This document shows positions 11,755 through 23,192 of a stretch of DNA of 64,000 nucleotides, one piece after another. The position numbers and the translations under genes were made by a program. Position 1 is the stretch's first letter; each line of letters begins with the position of its first letter. Below the pieces are notes generated by a model. The model ran no database searches, was not told the DNA's origin, and saw nothing but the letters and a program-made list of their open reading frames with translations. Source of the DNA: Diphasiastrum complanatum (Eukaryota; Streptophyta; Lycopodiopsida; Lycopodiales; Lycopodiaceae); NCBI GenBank assembly GCA_029204225.1, contig CM055093.1, forward strand, positions 6,767,315 through 6,831,314, written 5' to 3'.

Positions 11755-12240
11755 ACTAGGTTTTGTTGCTTGTCGTTGAGTTCATATCCCTCTGGCTGCG
11801 TCATGTAGATTTTCTCTTTGATGGTTCCATTGAGGAAAGCAGTCTAGACTTCCATCTGGTGGACTTCAGGATCTGCTGCGGCTGCAAAGGAGAGGAGTAG
11901 GTAGATCGAAACATGTTTGACAACTGGGTTGAAGGTTTCTGAATAATTCAGATCTGGAATCTGGGAAAAGCCTTTGGCGACTAGCTGGGCCTTGTAGCGA
12001 TTTAGCTTTCCTTCAACGTCGTACTTCACCTTGAATATCCATTTGCATGGAAGTAAGTTTCGGTCCTTTAGCAGCTCAGTGAGTGTACGTGTTTGATTCT
12101 CCATAAGAGAATCAAATTCGGTGTCCATCATTGCTTTCCAATGGTCAGCATTAGGGTTGTCCAAAAGAAGTAAACATGAATTTTTTTCATCTATGTATGT
12201 TGCTTGGTTTGCTTTACATGAACTCAACAAGCTAATTAAG
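11755..12240 (-). pseudogene. Ty1/copia RT N-terminal fragment
   Basis: Read leftwards: DHWKAMMDTEFDSLMENQT, then LLPCKWIFKVKYDVEGKLNR, YKAQLVAKGFSQ and YSETFNPVVKH, then TAFLNGTIKEKIYMTQPEGY near 11760-11850. This is the first half of a copia reverse transcriptase. The rest is cut off by the LTR at 11750. It is not the missing half of the copia piece at 3150-4075, because the two overlap over the FLNG...QPEG region and differ there. Confidence 0.88.
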
Positions 12241-12985
12241 CTAAGAGGAGACTAGTAGACTTGTGACTTGATTTCTATTTTGTCTTGTGAATAGAATGAG
12301 ATATTGTTTACTATCAAACTTTGATCAACCATTGATGGATATTAGTTGGCTAGCTATTCAAAGTAGCTAAGCTTATTAGTGTTCATTTTGTAAGATGCAC
12401 ATTTTGCTCTTAGAAGTTTTGATGTACTTGTGCTCACATTCTCAAGTATAGGGTTTTATGTTGATTTGTGTTCATATTAAGCGTCATTAAGCAAAGATCT
12501 TTGACATATTTCTTCGCATGAGATGAGCCCAAAAAAGTGTAATATGTTGTTCCCCAGCATAGCAGAGTTGAATAGAAGTGTTACATGTGGCAATGGACCC
12601 CTAGACTCTAATCTAGAGTTGTGGAAGAGTTGACACCTTGGAGTCTATGCTCCAAATTTTTAGTGCATTATATGTGGTTTTGGCATCAAAACTTTGTTAA
12701 TATTTTCAGTCATTAGGCATGCCCTCTCTCTACCTTGTTGTGCCTATTGTTGCTTGGACGAAAGTCAAAGGCTGCTTTGTATGAAGTAGCAATTGAATGC
12801 TTGGAACTATATTCCAAGGTTGTTGTCATTACTTGACCTTCTCTTAAGGCTGAGGTTCTTGCCCATGGCCCATGGCCAAGCTATTTACCTTTTGGTTGGA
12901 GGCTGGAGTATTAGGGCCTTGGCCTCTTTCCCAAAAAATAAATAAAAATAAAGAACTTCTTTCCAAGATTTTGCGACCCTATAAA
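12241..12985. other. No recognisable feature
   Basis: AT-rich sequence without a convincing coding frame or terminal repeat. By position it could be upstream copia sequence, but I see no conserved motif that shows it. Confidence 0.4.
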
Positions 12986-12993
12986 TCTCTCTC

Positions 12994-13040
<47 letters not shown>
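12986..13040. repeat. (CT)n microsatellite
   Basis: CT dinucleotides with a single G interruption near 13001, followed by a pyrimidine-rich tail. Ser/Leu and Glu/Arg runs translated here are artefacts. Confidence 0.95.
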
Positions 13041-13043
<3 letters not shown>

Positions 13044-13363
13044 TTCTCTTTCTTTTTTGCGAAAAAAAGAAAGGAAAGAAAATTGATTGAAGCGACAAGA
13101 ATGCTTCCTTCTGCAAAGATAGTAGAGATGTTCTGCGAATACAGCCGGCCTTGAGGCCCTGCATCACAATGGCAAGGTAAAGCTTTCAAATAGTAGGTGT
13201 GTCACATACATACATCATTTGTTCTTTCACATACATCATACATACACAATCTAAACTAAAATTAAATCTATAGCCATACATCCTCTTCTAGCATACATAC
13301 ATACTACTCTCTCCATACATATCTACACAACTATATATGCATGCATGGGGAGGAGGGCCATGC

Positions 13364-13730
13364 ATGCATCCAACAAGCCATTAAGAATCACTTGAATAAG
13401 CTCTCCTTCCTTAATGCTTTCATCAATGTAAGCCAACTCATCATTTATTGCTTTCATCCTCAAAACAAAAGTACTTGGACTTTCTTCATTCTTTTGCAAA
13501 TAAGAAAAGATTTGCCTTCTTAGAGTCAACACTCTAGAAGTAGACTTGAATTCATAAAGCTTCTTCAATAAATCCCAAGCTTCCAAAGATGATGTGCACT
13601 TACCAACTTCCTTGAGAAGCTCATTTGTAACATTCATCTTTATCATGTGTAGAGCCTTCTTGGCCCTCTTATCATACATCACTTAACCTTGTTGTGTTGC
13701 TGGTCTCTCCTCCAAACCTACAACAATATG
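13364..13730 (-). pseudogene. Ty1/copia gag shard
   Basis: Nearly the same as part of the gag of the complete copia element, matching roughly 53615-53980. Shared strings include DKRAKKALHMIKMNVTNEL, SLEAW and LTLRRQIF. Homology begins at about 13364 and ends at about 13730 inside an otherwise unrelated sequence, with no LTR on either side, so it is a dead piece of the same family. Confidence 0.88.
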
Positions 13731-13877
13731 CAGCATCGTTTATCATACTTGGCTTCGAGTCACTTCTTTTGCACAGTGCCAAACTTGATGTATACACAGA
13801 GCAGACAGCCATCTTCTGGATACGCGGCCTATTGTTGGTTCCAGCCTGGGCTCTACTCATCCATGGCTACCTAACTT
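13731..13877 (+). other. Possible captured or residual exon-like sequence
   Basis: An open stretch reading a hydrophobic segment, FWIRGLLLVPAWALLIHGY, and ending in TTACAG followed by GTATTT. This would allow an exon end with a splice donor. It lies between a copia gag shard and the short frame at 13896-14210. I do not recognise the protein, and it may be a chance frame. Confidence 0.25.
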
Positions 13878-13895
13878 ACAGGTATTTTTCCTAGA

Positions 13896-14210
13896 TTGAA
13901 ATTCGGTGACTTTTCACTTGCTACATCTAAATTCAAATTCGCATTCCAAACTTCACATGTACAAGACGAAGTTAGGCAAGTGACTGTGGAGTTTATTGGT
14001 ACATGTAGAGATGACGATATGGCTGGATTTTTAAGCTTTCAATCGATACAGAGGAAGTTGATGGAAGAAGCGGAAGGCCACTTGAATAAGCTTATAGACA
14101 AAGGAGGTCCATCTTATCCCAGCCATGGCTTGAAACAGAATTATCCTCAACATAAATCACCTTCTCAGAAAATTCTCAACAAAGCGCTTTCATTCCAGAG
14201 TAAGTCCTAA
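13896..14210 (+). CDS. Hypothetical 104-residue frame, possibly a gene fragment
   Basis: An open frame with ordinary protein-like composition: a polar N-terminal half (KFAFQTSHVQDEVRQVTVEF), then FLSFQSIQRKLMEEAEGHLN, which looks helical, and a Ser/Pro/Gln-rich end. It stops at a TAA/G-rich junction at about 14210. No retroelement motif is visible. It could be a shard of a host gene moved here by a transposon or a neutral frame. No start context or promoter was seen. Confidence 0.25.
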   Translation: MKFGDFSLATSKFKFAFQTSHVQDEVRQVTVEFIGTCRDDDMAGFLSFQSIQRKLMEEAEGHLNKLIDKGGPSYPSHGLKQNYPQHKSPSQKILNKALSFQSKS

Positions 14211-14922
14211 GCCGGAATAGAACTACCTCCATCAAGACAACAAATATTTCACACATGCAGCAGGGCGGCAGCTGTCCTACTTTTCACAATGAAACCTACG
14301 GAACTATCTTAAGTTTCCCAATAAGTGGAGAAAGATTGGAAGGTCTCTACCAAGGAGTTGATAGAGGCTACATATAGAGTGCTGACTTTTTTTTTGTTTC
14401 CTTGAAGGGAAGAAAAGGCAGAGGTGAATAAAGAAGGGGATATCAACAGATAAGCAAAGTTTCAGGTTACTTCTAATACTTTTATCAACGGTTTTGCATG
14501 CAAATCAGGATACTAAAAGGAGCTAAAAGCAGCAAGCAAGGCCCATTATGTACCTTAGGGCGTGCTGGTTTTTTGACAGCTTCTGGAGCTGTTTTGACTA
14601 TCAAGCAAGATAAAAGCACGAAAGTTTTTGGGGCTCTTTGGACAAATTTTACTTTACTCAAATTAACATTTCGCAAGTCAGGGAGCCTTATATATAATGT
14701 GGCCAAAGTAGAATTGAGGCCGAAGTCGACAATCATGTAATTGATCACTTTTTGGAACATGAAGCTCTTCATGTCTCTATTCCAAGTGCAAATTTAGACT
14801 CAAGACAAAGTCTTCATGATCCTTGCAAGCATTCTTATCGAACTTCACACTGGTGGGAGACAATATCATGTATTTTTTATAATTAAAAAAAAGAAAGCAT
14901 TGAACCCTACTGGCCGAAAGGA

Positions 14923-14925
<3 letters not shown>
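14211..14925. other. No recognisable gene
   Basis: Overlapping short frames occur on both strands from 14485 to 14772, but neither has a known motif. A stretch around 14560-14640 (GGGCTCTTTGGACAAA) loosely resembles plant MITE ends, but I cannot find a matching opposite end. Confidence 0.3.

Positions 14926-14980
<55 letters not shown>
14926..14980. repeat. (GA)n microsatellite
   Basis: Uninterrupted GA repeat of about 55 bases followed by AAAGAG. Both translations (Arg/Glu and Ser/Leu) are artefacts. Confidence 0.95.
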
Positions 14981-14986
<6 letters not shown>

Positions 14987-15615
14987 TGTATTTTCTAACG
15001 TCCAGGGTAGACCAAATCGGCCAACATTGAGTTGAATGTTCCAGATTGCAACCCATTTTTTAATGTCACCAAGTAGAAGTCGAGCATTGAGGTTGTTGAT
15101 TGTGTTGAGTTGCGAGATTAGTAAGCTTTGTTTGAGTATCATGCCTTTGTAAATAAGTAATGGTGTGAAGTATGGCAATAAGCTCCATGGGGAGAATATC
15201 AGTGTCTGCACGAAGCATGGCATATGGACTTGTTAAAAACCCCTTTTGTATGTGTGAGTGTGCTGCCTTTTCAAACTTCAGAACCATATAGCTGAGTTGA
15301 AGTGGCCAATTTGCCAAATAAGTTAGTCAAATAAATCATGTTTATGAGACCATCTCCAAAGATCAATGCTAGAGCTCTCGGCCTCTATAGTAAAATCAGA
15401 TTTTCAGCCACCTATGATGTGGTTTGTATGCACATGTACGCCATCTATAATTATTTGTGAGTTTAATTCCCAACTGCTTTTTTTCATGAAAAAAAATTGT
15501 GGATCATGGGTTTTGACAATACGTGAGTAAATTTTTTGCAAGTTTCATTTTACCCATGATTCGCCAATTATGTAGCACATGGCATGCCATATAATATTAA
15601 TTGCATTTTGTTTGT
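14981..15615. other. No recognisable gene
   Basis: Short minus-strand frames only, partly made of the translated microsatellite. AT-rich, with no terminal repeats or conserved motifs that I could identify. Confidence 0.35.
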
Positions 15616-15629
15616 AACTACAAGAAAAT
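15616..15629 (+). repeat. CACTA-transposon-like terminal motif
   Basis: AACTACAAGAAAAT resembles the CACTACAAGAAAA terminus common in plant CACTA (En/Spm) transposons, with a changed first base. No convincing opposite end (TTTTCTTGTAGTG type) was found, so this is suggestive only. Confidence 0.3.
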
Positions 15630-16192
15630 ATTAACTAGGTGCAAAAATTTCAATGGATTTCAATGTAAACAAACACGTCGCTTGTGAGGACCTCAACGTG
15701 AGACAACTTTGGAAGTGACATTGGTTGTTTCCACTTTATACTACTAATAATTCTCTCAAAATTTATTGATAGGTGTCATGACAATTTCTAGCACATATGC
15801 CTTTTAGGGTTTTGTGTCCACTTTCTTTCTTTTTTTTTTTTTTTGTCACTTATTGAAATTGGCTTTTCATTTTCCCATACCATAAGAGGCTAGGACGCCA
15901 TAGTATGTGCCATTGTAACACGTAAATCATTCACAACCATTCAACTTTCTCATGTAAAAAATATTAGATAATCTACGTGATAATACAAGAACCAAATTGT
16001 GTAGTCTATGTGATAATTCATGTATCAAAACATCATTATCATGAATAATATTTACTTTTAACGTATTACATCGTATTTTTGTGGATACATTACAAGTTTG
16101 ATAGGTTGAAATCTTTTAATTCTAAAATAGAAAAGATATTTTGACACATTTGAGTATCAAATTGTGATTAAAAACATTATTTCAGAATGTTT

Positions 16193-16414
16193 TTTGCAGC
16201 TTCCAAACACAGCATGTCGAAGTGCTAAGTAAAATAGCTAGAATTTTTTTTTTGCAATCTTCAAAGATTGCACGTCGGTGTGCTAAATGAAAAAACAAAA
16301 AAAAAAAATTTGCAGCCTCCAAATATAACACACTAGCGTGCCAAGCGAAATTGATTTTGTTTTTTTGGGCAGTTTAGCTTGGCACATCGGCATGTTATCT
16401 TTGGAAGTTGCAAA
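16193..16414. repeat. 58 bp tandem repeat with terminal inverted copy (hairpin)
   Basis: A unit starting TTTGCA and ending TGC(C/T)AAG begins at 16193, 16251 and 16309, an exact 58 bp period with diverged sequence. The third copy (16309-16346) is followed at 16377-16414 by its inverted copy, giving 38-base arms around a 30-base loop. A smaller palindrome around AAAGGTAGCACA lies near 16527. The layout resembles subterminal repeats of a non-autonomous DNA transposon, but that is inference. Confidence 0.7.
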
Positions 16415-16559
16415 AAAAAAAAAAGTTAATGTAAAAATTTTCTTACTCTGGGATTCCATTGTGAGATTTTTAACTATATACCAAACTGCAATTCTTAATA
16501 ATAAACATTCAAGTAGTGGCATAAAAAAGGTAGCACACCATGTGCTATCTTTTTGTTGA

Positions 16560-17010
16560 ATCATGGCAAGAAAAAAATCCTTAAAAAAAATATTTGCAAA
16601 ATGCCAAGGCCCATGGATCACCATCATTGTTGGAATAGAAACCATAACCTTTGTTTTATCAATGTTAACAGAAAGGCCAGAGTTTGCACAAAGACTTGAA
16701 GAGCTTGTAAATGTTATTACAAACTTTAGAATGTATTGGCTAATAGAATAACATCATCAGAATATAACAAAAATTTGATGACATGATGCAACAGTTTTAC
16801 TTACCTCCACCATCTACATCAGGACTACCCTTCAACTTAGTAATGTACATACCAATAAGGTTGGAGAAAGTGGACATCCTTGTTTAGCACCAATTTTACT
16901 TAAGATCTTGTCTATAAATCCATATGTAGTGAAACTTTGGCAACTATATGATGATAAAGTAATGCATACCTATAATTCACAAAAAAATTTCATGTCTCCA
17001 TTCGTGCCAA
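16560..17010 (-). pseudogene. LINE reverse transcriptase fragment
   Basis: Read leftwards across several frames it gives non-LTR retrotransposon RT landmarks: IGAKQGCPLSPT near 16890, the catalytic box LLYSDDVILLAN near 16740-16775, and NSGLSVNIDKTKVM near 16640-16690. Internal stops and frame changes show it is dead. No endonuclease domain or poly(A) tail was seen. Confidence 0.8.
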
Positions 17011-17180
17011 AAGTTTTTTTTTTGTTGTGACTCTCATCGATATAGGCTCAATGTGACCAAATGATCAATGGTAGAATGTTCATGATAAAAACTTGTTGGT
17101 TTGATAACTTACTTTTCACTTTTGTCCAACCAATCATCAATTTTTTTTCACAATATTTTCTTACAACTTGGCCGATGTGT

Positions 17181-17329
<149 letters not shown>

Positions 17330-17459
17330 TCATAAAATGAGTTTGAGGACCTTGAATAGATCATCCACGACCTACATGCATGAGAGGTTGCAGAGTTTGA
17401 GATGGCAGATTTAGGAGACGCACATTATCGTCTCAGAGACAAAAACAAAAGGCTTCTCT

Positions 17460-17885
17460 ATATTACTCAGCAGAGGTACTTTCAAAATTCAATTTGATGA
17501 ATTGTAAGCTTATACAAAATCCCATGGATACATGTTTAAAGTTATCGAAGGAGCAATGTCCTCAAACCAATGAGGAGAAAAGTGAAATAAAGGGATATCC
17601 ATGTCAATCCATTATCGGATCCCTAATGTATGTAAGGATCTCCACCAGGCCCGATCTTGCATACGCTATCAACTCCTTGAGCCAATACATGGCTAACCCT
17701 GGTATGATGATCCACTGGAAATCTCTCCTAAGAGTAATCAGATATGTATGAGCTACTATTGACCTATGCATCTGCTATGGAGAGGTTGATCCATCCGATA
17801 TCCATACACTTCATGGATACACAGATGCGAATTAGGCAGGCGATGTCAACACCAGAAAATTGACTTTCGGATTTGTCTTCCTACC
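17460..17885 (+). pseudogene. Ty1/copia RT end and RNase H start
   Basis: Encodes the C-terminal RT connection and start of copia RNase H: YPCQSIIGSLMYVRISTRPD, LAYAINSLSQYMANPG, then after a stop TIDLCICYGEVDP and GYTDANxAGD. Stops near 17751 and 17835 break the frame. It is on the opposite strand from the other copia fragments nearby, so it is a separate insertion. Confidence 0.85.
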
Positions 17886-18430
17886 GGCCATGGATTTCTT
17901 TGTTTGAGTGGCATGTAGAATGGATCAGTTCGTTTCCATGTTGATGCCCTCAGGTATTCTTGCAGCCACCTGCTGTCTCTTAAGACCTTGCTCCGCCATT
18001 CAGGTTGCGGTTGCAGTGCCGCAATGATCTCAGCCCTGATGGAGTATTGGCTTTGATCGATCTCCTCTTTGCCTCCCCTCACGTTGGGAGGATATTTTTT
18101 TTATAATCTCTCCGACTCTTTGGCATCGGCCATCTTGCCCCTAGGCCTGGTAAGAGAAGTTGCCCTATTGTTCACATATTCACTGAATCTGTGAACACGG
18201 TTTTCTCTTTTTGTTGCTTATCTCTCTTGGATTACCTCTGTCGTTATGGTTCTTTGCGATTATTCTTCTTATTAGAATGTTTACAGAGCAGAAGCAATAT
18301 TCAAGGATGCATTACATATTTCCCAGCCTGTCAGTGGGTAACTCAAATCCGATACTCAGCTACATGCATACACTAGCCATGCAACCATCTACAGCTCAAA
18401 CAGATCAACATTCAGCACAGAGAGCAATCC
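17886..18430. other. No recognisable gene
   Basis: Contains short frames on both strands (a 78-residue minus frame at 17846-18082 and plus frames at 18191-18474) without conserved motifs. Composition is unlike the flanking AT-rich repeats, so it may be a shard of another element. Confidence 0.3.
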
Positions 18431-19135
18431 TACTACTAACTATTGAATCAAAGAACAATCAAGAACTTGAATAGCTACTGAAACCAAAACCAGATTCAAG
18501 AAACAAGAAACAAGATTTCTAACAGCATTTAACAATCTAGGAATCAAGAAACACACATTACTTGATGTCTAAATTATCCAAGAACATCAAGAACTAGAAT
18601 GTCAAGACTATGCAAGATTTACACCACATTTCTAGCCTCTATAGTTTACTTGAATGCTAATTTCTACAAGATTCCACAAGCAAGAATTGAAGCTAATCCA
18701 CAACTAAGCAAGAACAAGAAACAAGAATCTAGTTAATTCACAAGCAAGGAATCAAGCATGCTCATAGAAATATCACTCAAGATCATTGCCATGAACAATG
18801 AGCTTAGTGATCTTCAAGAACTCGTGGAAGATCCTCTTTATTAGCTCAAGAGAACTTGAAAATACAATCAAAAGCTCTCTCACCAGAGAGGGGGGCCCTT
18901 AAATAAGCAAGAAGGCTGCCCATGTGGAGCCCATGTGGCAATTCCACTAAATTAGAAATTACATGTGGAATTTGCCCTTCCACTAGAGGTCACCATCAAA
19001 AGGTGGCTCACTCTTACTATTTTAAGGGGAGTCTACATTTATTACAACTATTCAAGGAAATGTTACTAGCTCCTACATGGTCATTCCTTCTTTGGGATAC
19101 ACCACGTAGGCTCACATAGTTAATCACTATCTTCC
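18431..19135 (-). mobile_element. LTR-like sequence of an unidentified element
   Basis: On the minus strand there is a TATA-like CTTATTTAAGGGCC near 18893-18906, followed about 60 bases on by AATAAAGAGG. Downstream are AT-rich repeats of a CTTGATTCTTG-like word. This is what a plant LTR promoter and polyadenylation region looks like. Precise ends and an internal partner were not found. Confidence 0.4.
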
Positions 19136-19234
19136 TAGCTAGTATTTCCTCGGCTCTCACGCTCGGCTCTCAGCTTCTTCTGCTCTCTTCCTTCTGAGAC
19201 CTCCTCGGTCATGGGTGAGAGATAACTTATGTCT

Positions 19235-19654
19235 TCAGCTTGGCTTGGCACTAGAGAATCGGCTAACATTATCCACCCCTAATCTGTTGCAGGACCCACT
19301 ACAACACCGGTGATGTCTTCCGCTTGGCACTTGGAAAAGCGTGGATTTTCGTTCGCTTCCGTAAAACCAGGTGCTGAACACTTCTTGTGAATCTTGTTCG
19401 TCTCGTCGTCGCGTAGTCTGCTTTCGCACGCTCATCTTCCGACCCAGGGCTTCAAAAACTTGGAAGCAGAGCTTACTTCCAAAATTAAGGGGCCCCAGAT
19501 ATTCTCTTATTTTTTCTACGAAGCCCATTTTCTGCCAGTCTTCCACCATGGTCACATAGCGTGACGACATGAAGGCCACTCTGTAGTATAGTCTGGCCAT
19601 CATCTCATGGTCTTCTTCTGACTGGATTCTAATCCAAGCCTTTAAAATAAACAC
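19235..19654 (-). CDS. Hypothetical 139-residue frame
   Basis: An open minus-strand frame with a protein-like first half (AWIRIQSEEDHEMMARLYYR, then MVEDWQKMGFVEKIREYLGP) and a Ser/Arg-rich second half that probably is not coding. I recognise no domain. It lies between LTR-like sequence and a relic RT, so it could be a gag shard of an unidentified element. Treat as unassigned. Confidence 0.25.
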   Translation of the reverse strand: MFILKAWIRIQSEEDHEMMARLYYRVAFMSSRYVTMVEDWQKMGFVEKIREYLGPLNFGSKLCFQVFEALGRKMSVRKQTTRRRDEQDSQEVFSTWFYGSERKSTLFQVPSGRHHRCCSGSCNRLGVDNVSRFSSAKPS

Positions 19655-19958
19655 AACTTAAATCTATTAGTGCTAAGAAAGCACAAGGGCACTCACATGA
19701 TTCATGTGAGTTTTAAGTTGGGCCCTTTTAGCTTTTTTATTTGCAACTTGACTTAGGGCCTCTAATGTCATTTTAGAGTTTTAAGCCCCTAGTCTCTTAT
19801 TCCTAGGAATTACAACTTGCTACTTGTGCTGGGTTGGGATTACACGCGCATGATGCCATTGCCCTCGCACTTATTACCCTACTTACAATGTATTGTGGCG
19901 GGGCCCACTAGGTAAGGCTTGGCCAACAATATTTTAAGTTGTGGAAACCACTTGTTTA
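19655..19958 (-). other. Possible LTR start or element junction
   Basis: On the minus strand the segment begins TGTTGGCCAAGCC at about 19929, a typical LTR opening, directly next to where the neighbouring RT relic loses homology. No second copy was found in the window. Confidence 0.3.
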
Positions 19959-20810
19959 TTACTGTGCAGGAAATACCCACAACATCCATTGAGGATCTAC
20001 CACAACTAAATAAATGAGGCATGCCTTGCTGGCATAATCGATTATAAAGATGCGAAAATAATTTGTGTGACCGAGGAAGACGTAAACTTCCTTCATTGTT
20101 GCAGGTAAGGGCATTTCAACTATTACCTTGATTTTTGAAGGGTCGGTAGAAATACCATCCTTTGAAATTATATGTCCAAGTATTACCCCATGGGTGACCC
20201 AGATTTGACACTTATCATGGTTTAGTGAAATTCCAAATCTACAGCAGCGAATGAAGATTTTCTCCAGTGCGTCAAGGTGTGTAGCGGCCGAGGAATGTAC
20301 ACCCAGATCATCGAGATAAATCTTGACAATCCGATGTAAGAGATCTTGGAAGACCAGTTGCATGACCCGCTGAAACGTTGAAGGGGTGTTGCATAAGCCA
20401 AAAGGCATGACATTATAAGCATAAACCTCATTTTCTGCGGCAAAGGCCGTTTTGTGTTTATCTTCAAGGGCTTATTTGAACAAGGAAATAACCTCTGAAT
20501 CCATCCAAGAAGCTGAAAGCTTCAGCTCCTGCCATTTTCTCTAAGATTTGGGTCGTTAAAGACAAGGGAAAATAGTCTTTCTTAGTAACCGCATTAAGAT
20601 TCTTGAGATCGACACAGATACGAAGTTTGTCGGTTTTCTTGGGTACAACCACAATGGGTGATACCCAATCAGTATGTTGGACTTCATAAATGAAGCCAAC
20701 ATCCAACAATTTCTTAATATCTATTCTCTTGCGATAGATGGGGTTACTTCTGTAAGGTTTAGTCTTAACAGGCTTTGCGTTGTCTTCTAAAAGAATCGTA
20801 TGGACCATAC
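19959..20810 (-). pseudogene. Athila/Tat-like Ty3 reverse transcriptase relic
   Basis: Read leftwards: PYRSNPIYRKRI, VSPIVVVPKKTDKLRICVDL, FSFLDGFRGY, VMPFGLCNTPSTFQRVM, the catalytic YLDD box in KIYLDDLGVHSS, GHIISKDGI and FLGHTNYFR. RNase H and integrase should follow but are absent, replaced by LTR-like sequence near 19930. The frame is interrupted between 20464 and 20400. This RT belongs with the protease and linker to its right. Confidence 0.88.
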
Positions 20811-22275
20811 TTCAGGTGGGATTCCTTTCATTTCTGTATAGTTCCATGCAAATACATCCTTGTATTTGCGAAGTAAAGTGTCCAGCTCAGAAAGTTGAGG
20901 AAAGGTGTGCACCAACATGAACTATTCGATCCATTTCCTTGTCATGATCTTTAAGGTTTAACGACATCATTTTAGCTGGTCCTTCAAAGGAGTTGGAACT
21001 TGGTGCAGGTTCCCGGTGTGGTTGTGGTAACTAGATAAAACGTCATCCAGTGTGAAATCTTTAAACTTTCGTGGGAGATCAAAAGTCGGTTCCACAAAGT
21101 TTTCTAAAACTTTGAGAATCAGCTGAGTTGAGTCATTACCGGATGTGGAAGCTTGGTCTGATTGTTTGGTTTCTGTCTCTTTAGACAAGGGCTTAATCTG
21201 CTGCTTAAGCTTCTCACGCATCTGTTTTTGACACTCGGTTAATTTTGTATCAATAATTTTATTTTTTTTGTAACCGAGGTTGTTGTTGTTTTTGAGTGGG
21301 CGGTGTTGTGACCTCACTTATCAGGTCGTCAGCAATTGTATCCCACTCTTCTTCTGGATACATGTCCCATGTGTAGACTTTGGGCTGGGGCCTATACGTG
21401 TGTGTGTTGGGTACTTTGAATGTCAGTTGGACGTGAGCCAATGACCCTGGTGACTTGATCTCATAAAGAATTGATTTTGGCGGATAACGTTGGGCATCTA
21501 GATAAAGGAGTACATGTTCATCCGTCATTTCAACATCATCCATAGAATAAATACCTTCTTCTGAAACATGGGCGGTAGAGACGCTAGGTTCTTCTGGGCA
21601 CCAAGCTATAGGAATTGGGTCAATCATCACAAGTGGGATGATGGGTGTATCAATGTCTGTAGAAGATGGTAGAATATCCACATCTTCAACAACGGTTTCG
21701 ATATGACATCGGTTGGAATTAGCACAGTCCACAATGGCTAGTGCTTGACCCCAATTGATTATGTTCGTGGATCTCGTATAGTGGCCTTTTGGTTGGATCG
21801 AGACACTATCTGATTCATTATAAGTTGTTGATGACCAATCATCATAAACTTTAACGAGCTTGACATGGCCAGTTGAGTCAATATTGACTCGTTTGTCATG
21901 ATTGCCAAAGGTGATTTTGCTATGCTTCCAATCTTGGACAACGCCTGCCATCTGGAGCTAGGGTGTACCAAGAAGGAGTTTATAAGTATTGGCATCTTCT
22001 GGTAAGTCTAAGATGACACAATCGAATACAAATTTGACACCTGTAATTCGAACCTTGATATTTGGTAAATGACCAGCAGGGTCTGTAACTCGTTGATCAG
22101 TCATGTGAAGTTTGTATCGTGGTTGATCGAGGCTATGGAAGCCCCATGACTTTGCCAATGACAAAGCCATTATATTGACGTCTGATCCGCTATCAAGGAT
22201 AGCGGACATTGCGGGATGGTCTTTATAGGACAAAGACAAGGTGATGCGGGATGGTCTTTATAGGACAAAGGCAAG
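20811..22275 (-). pseudogene. Athila/Tat-like Ty3 protease and linker relic
   Basis: The protease sits at 22239-21960: AILDSGSDVNIMALSLAKSW carries the DSG active site, followed by HMTDQRVTDPAGHLPNIKVR and YKLLLGTP. A frame continues from 21951 with LQMAGVVQDWKHSKITFG, then an acidic linker to 20967 leading toward RT. Stops at 21957 and near 21300 and 20966 show decay. A 35 bp tandem duplication at 22211-22280 falls just upstream of the protease. It closely resembles the proteases near 7800 and 59120. Confidence 0.85.
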
Positions 22276-22280
22276 GTGAT
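22211..22280. repeat. 35 bp tandem duplication
   Basis: GCGGGATGGTCTTTATAGGA begins at 22211 and again at 22246, the two units differing by one base (AGACAAG versus AGGCAAG). It interrupts the protease leader. Confidence 0.9.
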
Positions 22281-23192
22281 GCTAGTCCCCTTAGCAATAC
22301 CTATATTTAGCAGATTCATGAGAATCTGGGGAATTTCAGGAATCTCTTCTGTTTTCCGCTGGTCATCAGGAATAATAGGTAGTTGAAAATACGATGGATA
22401 TAACGTTGAAGCCCGATGAGAGATTTTAACGCGCTATGGAATGGCATAATGAGTTGAGCTTGTAGGAGGTCAGAAAATACTTCAAGTCCCTATAGGGATT
22501 GCTCCTTATCAGGGATCTGAGTGGATAATAGACTTTCTGTATGTTCTTCCTCTCGCAAAAAATCATCTCTAAATTCATTGTACTGTCTTTGTTCCACGTT
22601 TGGGTCTGGGTAGTCTTTGGGTAATGTGAAAGCTGTCAAGTGGCTTCCATGTGGGTCAGCTGATTTAGCATTGTTTGGCTATTGTTCTTGGTGTTGGCGT
22701 TGTGCTCTAGTGAGAACTCTAACAAGTTCAGATGATATATGACGTGCTGGAAGGATCTTGTTAAGTTGTTTAGGATAGCTTGTAGAGTGTGACTAAAGAG
22801 AGTACAGTGGATGTTAGAATAAGAGTGTGTGAAGAATGTGAGAGAAGTGAGAGAGATAGAGTTAATGGTTAGTTTATTTTGGTGATGTTTTGGTTGAAAT
22901 GCTATTTGTTTGCAAGTAGAAGTAGATGTTAACATTCTTTGTTTTGCAAGCATCTTCATGGCTCCAAGGTTCGAGTCCGCTTCCCGCGCTACAAAGGACT
23001 TAGGAGGAGAAGGTGGAAAGCCTTTTACAGCTTCTTGACAACAAATACCTATCGTGGATCAATCCAATGTGTTTTTTATCCAATTTGACCCAAAAATCCC
23101 CTTGATAGCTATCGAGATTCAACTACACCTCCAAAAACTAGTTTTCAAGCCAAAATAAACATGATGCATGTAATCCATCACACGTTAAGTGG
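22281..23192 (-). other. Probable gag and leader remnant of the Athila/Tat-like relic
   Basis: Lies between the protease and a PBS-like site, where gag should be. A 107-residue frame at 22636-22959 has no zinc knuckle or capsid motif that I recognise. The gag is too decayed to identify. Confidence 0.4.

Noticed and set aside
12911-13189. Frames with Ser-Leu or Arg-Glu runs, here and at 14816, 17061, 17148, 32483, 32562 and 42400
   Set aside because: They are translations of AG/CT microsatellites.
22969-22979. GGTTCGAGTCC, like the B box of a tRNA gene or SINE
   Set aside because: No A box at the right distance and no cloverleaf, so a chance match.
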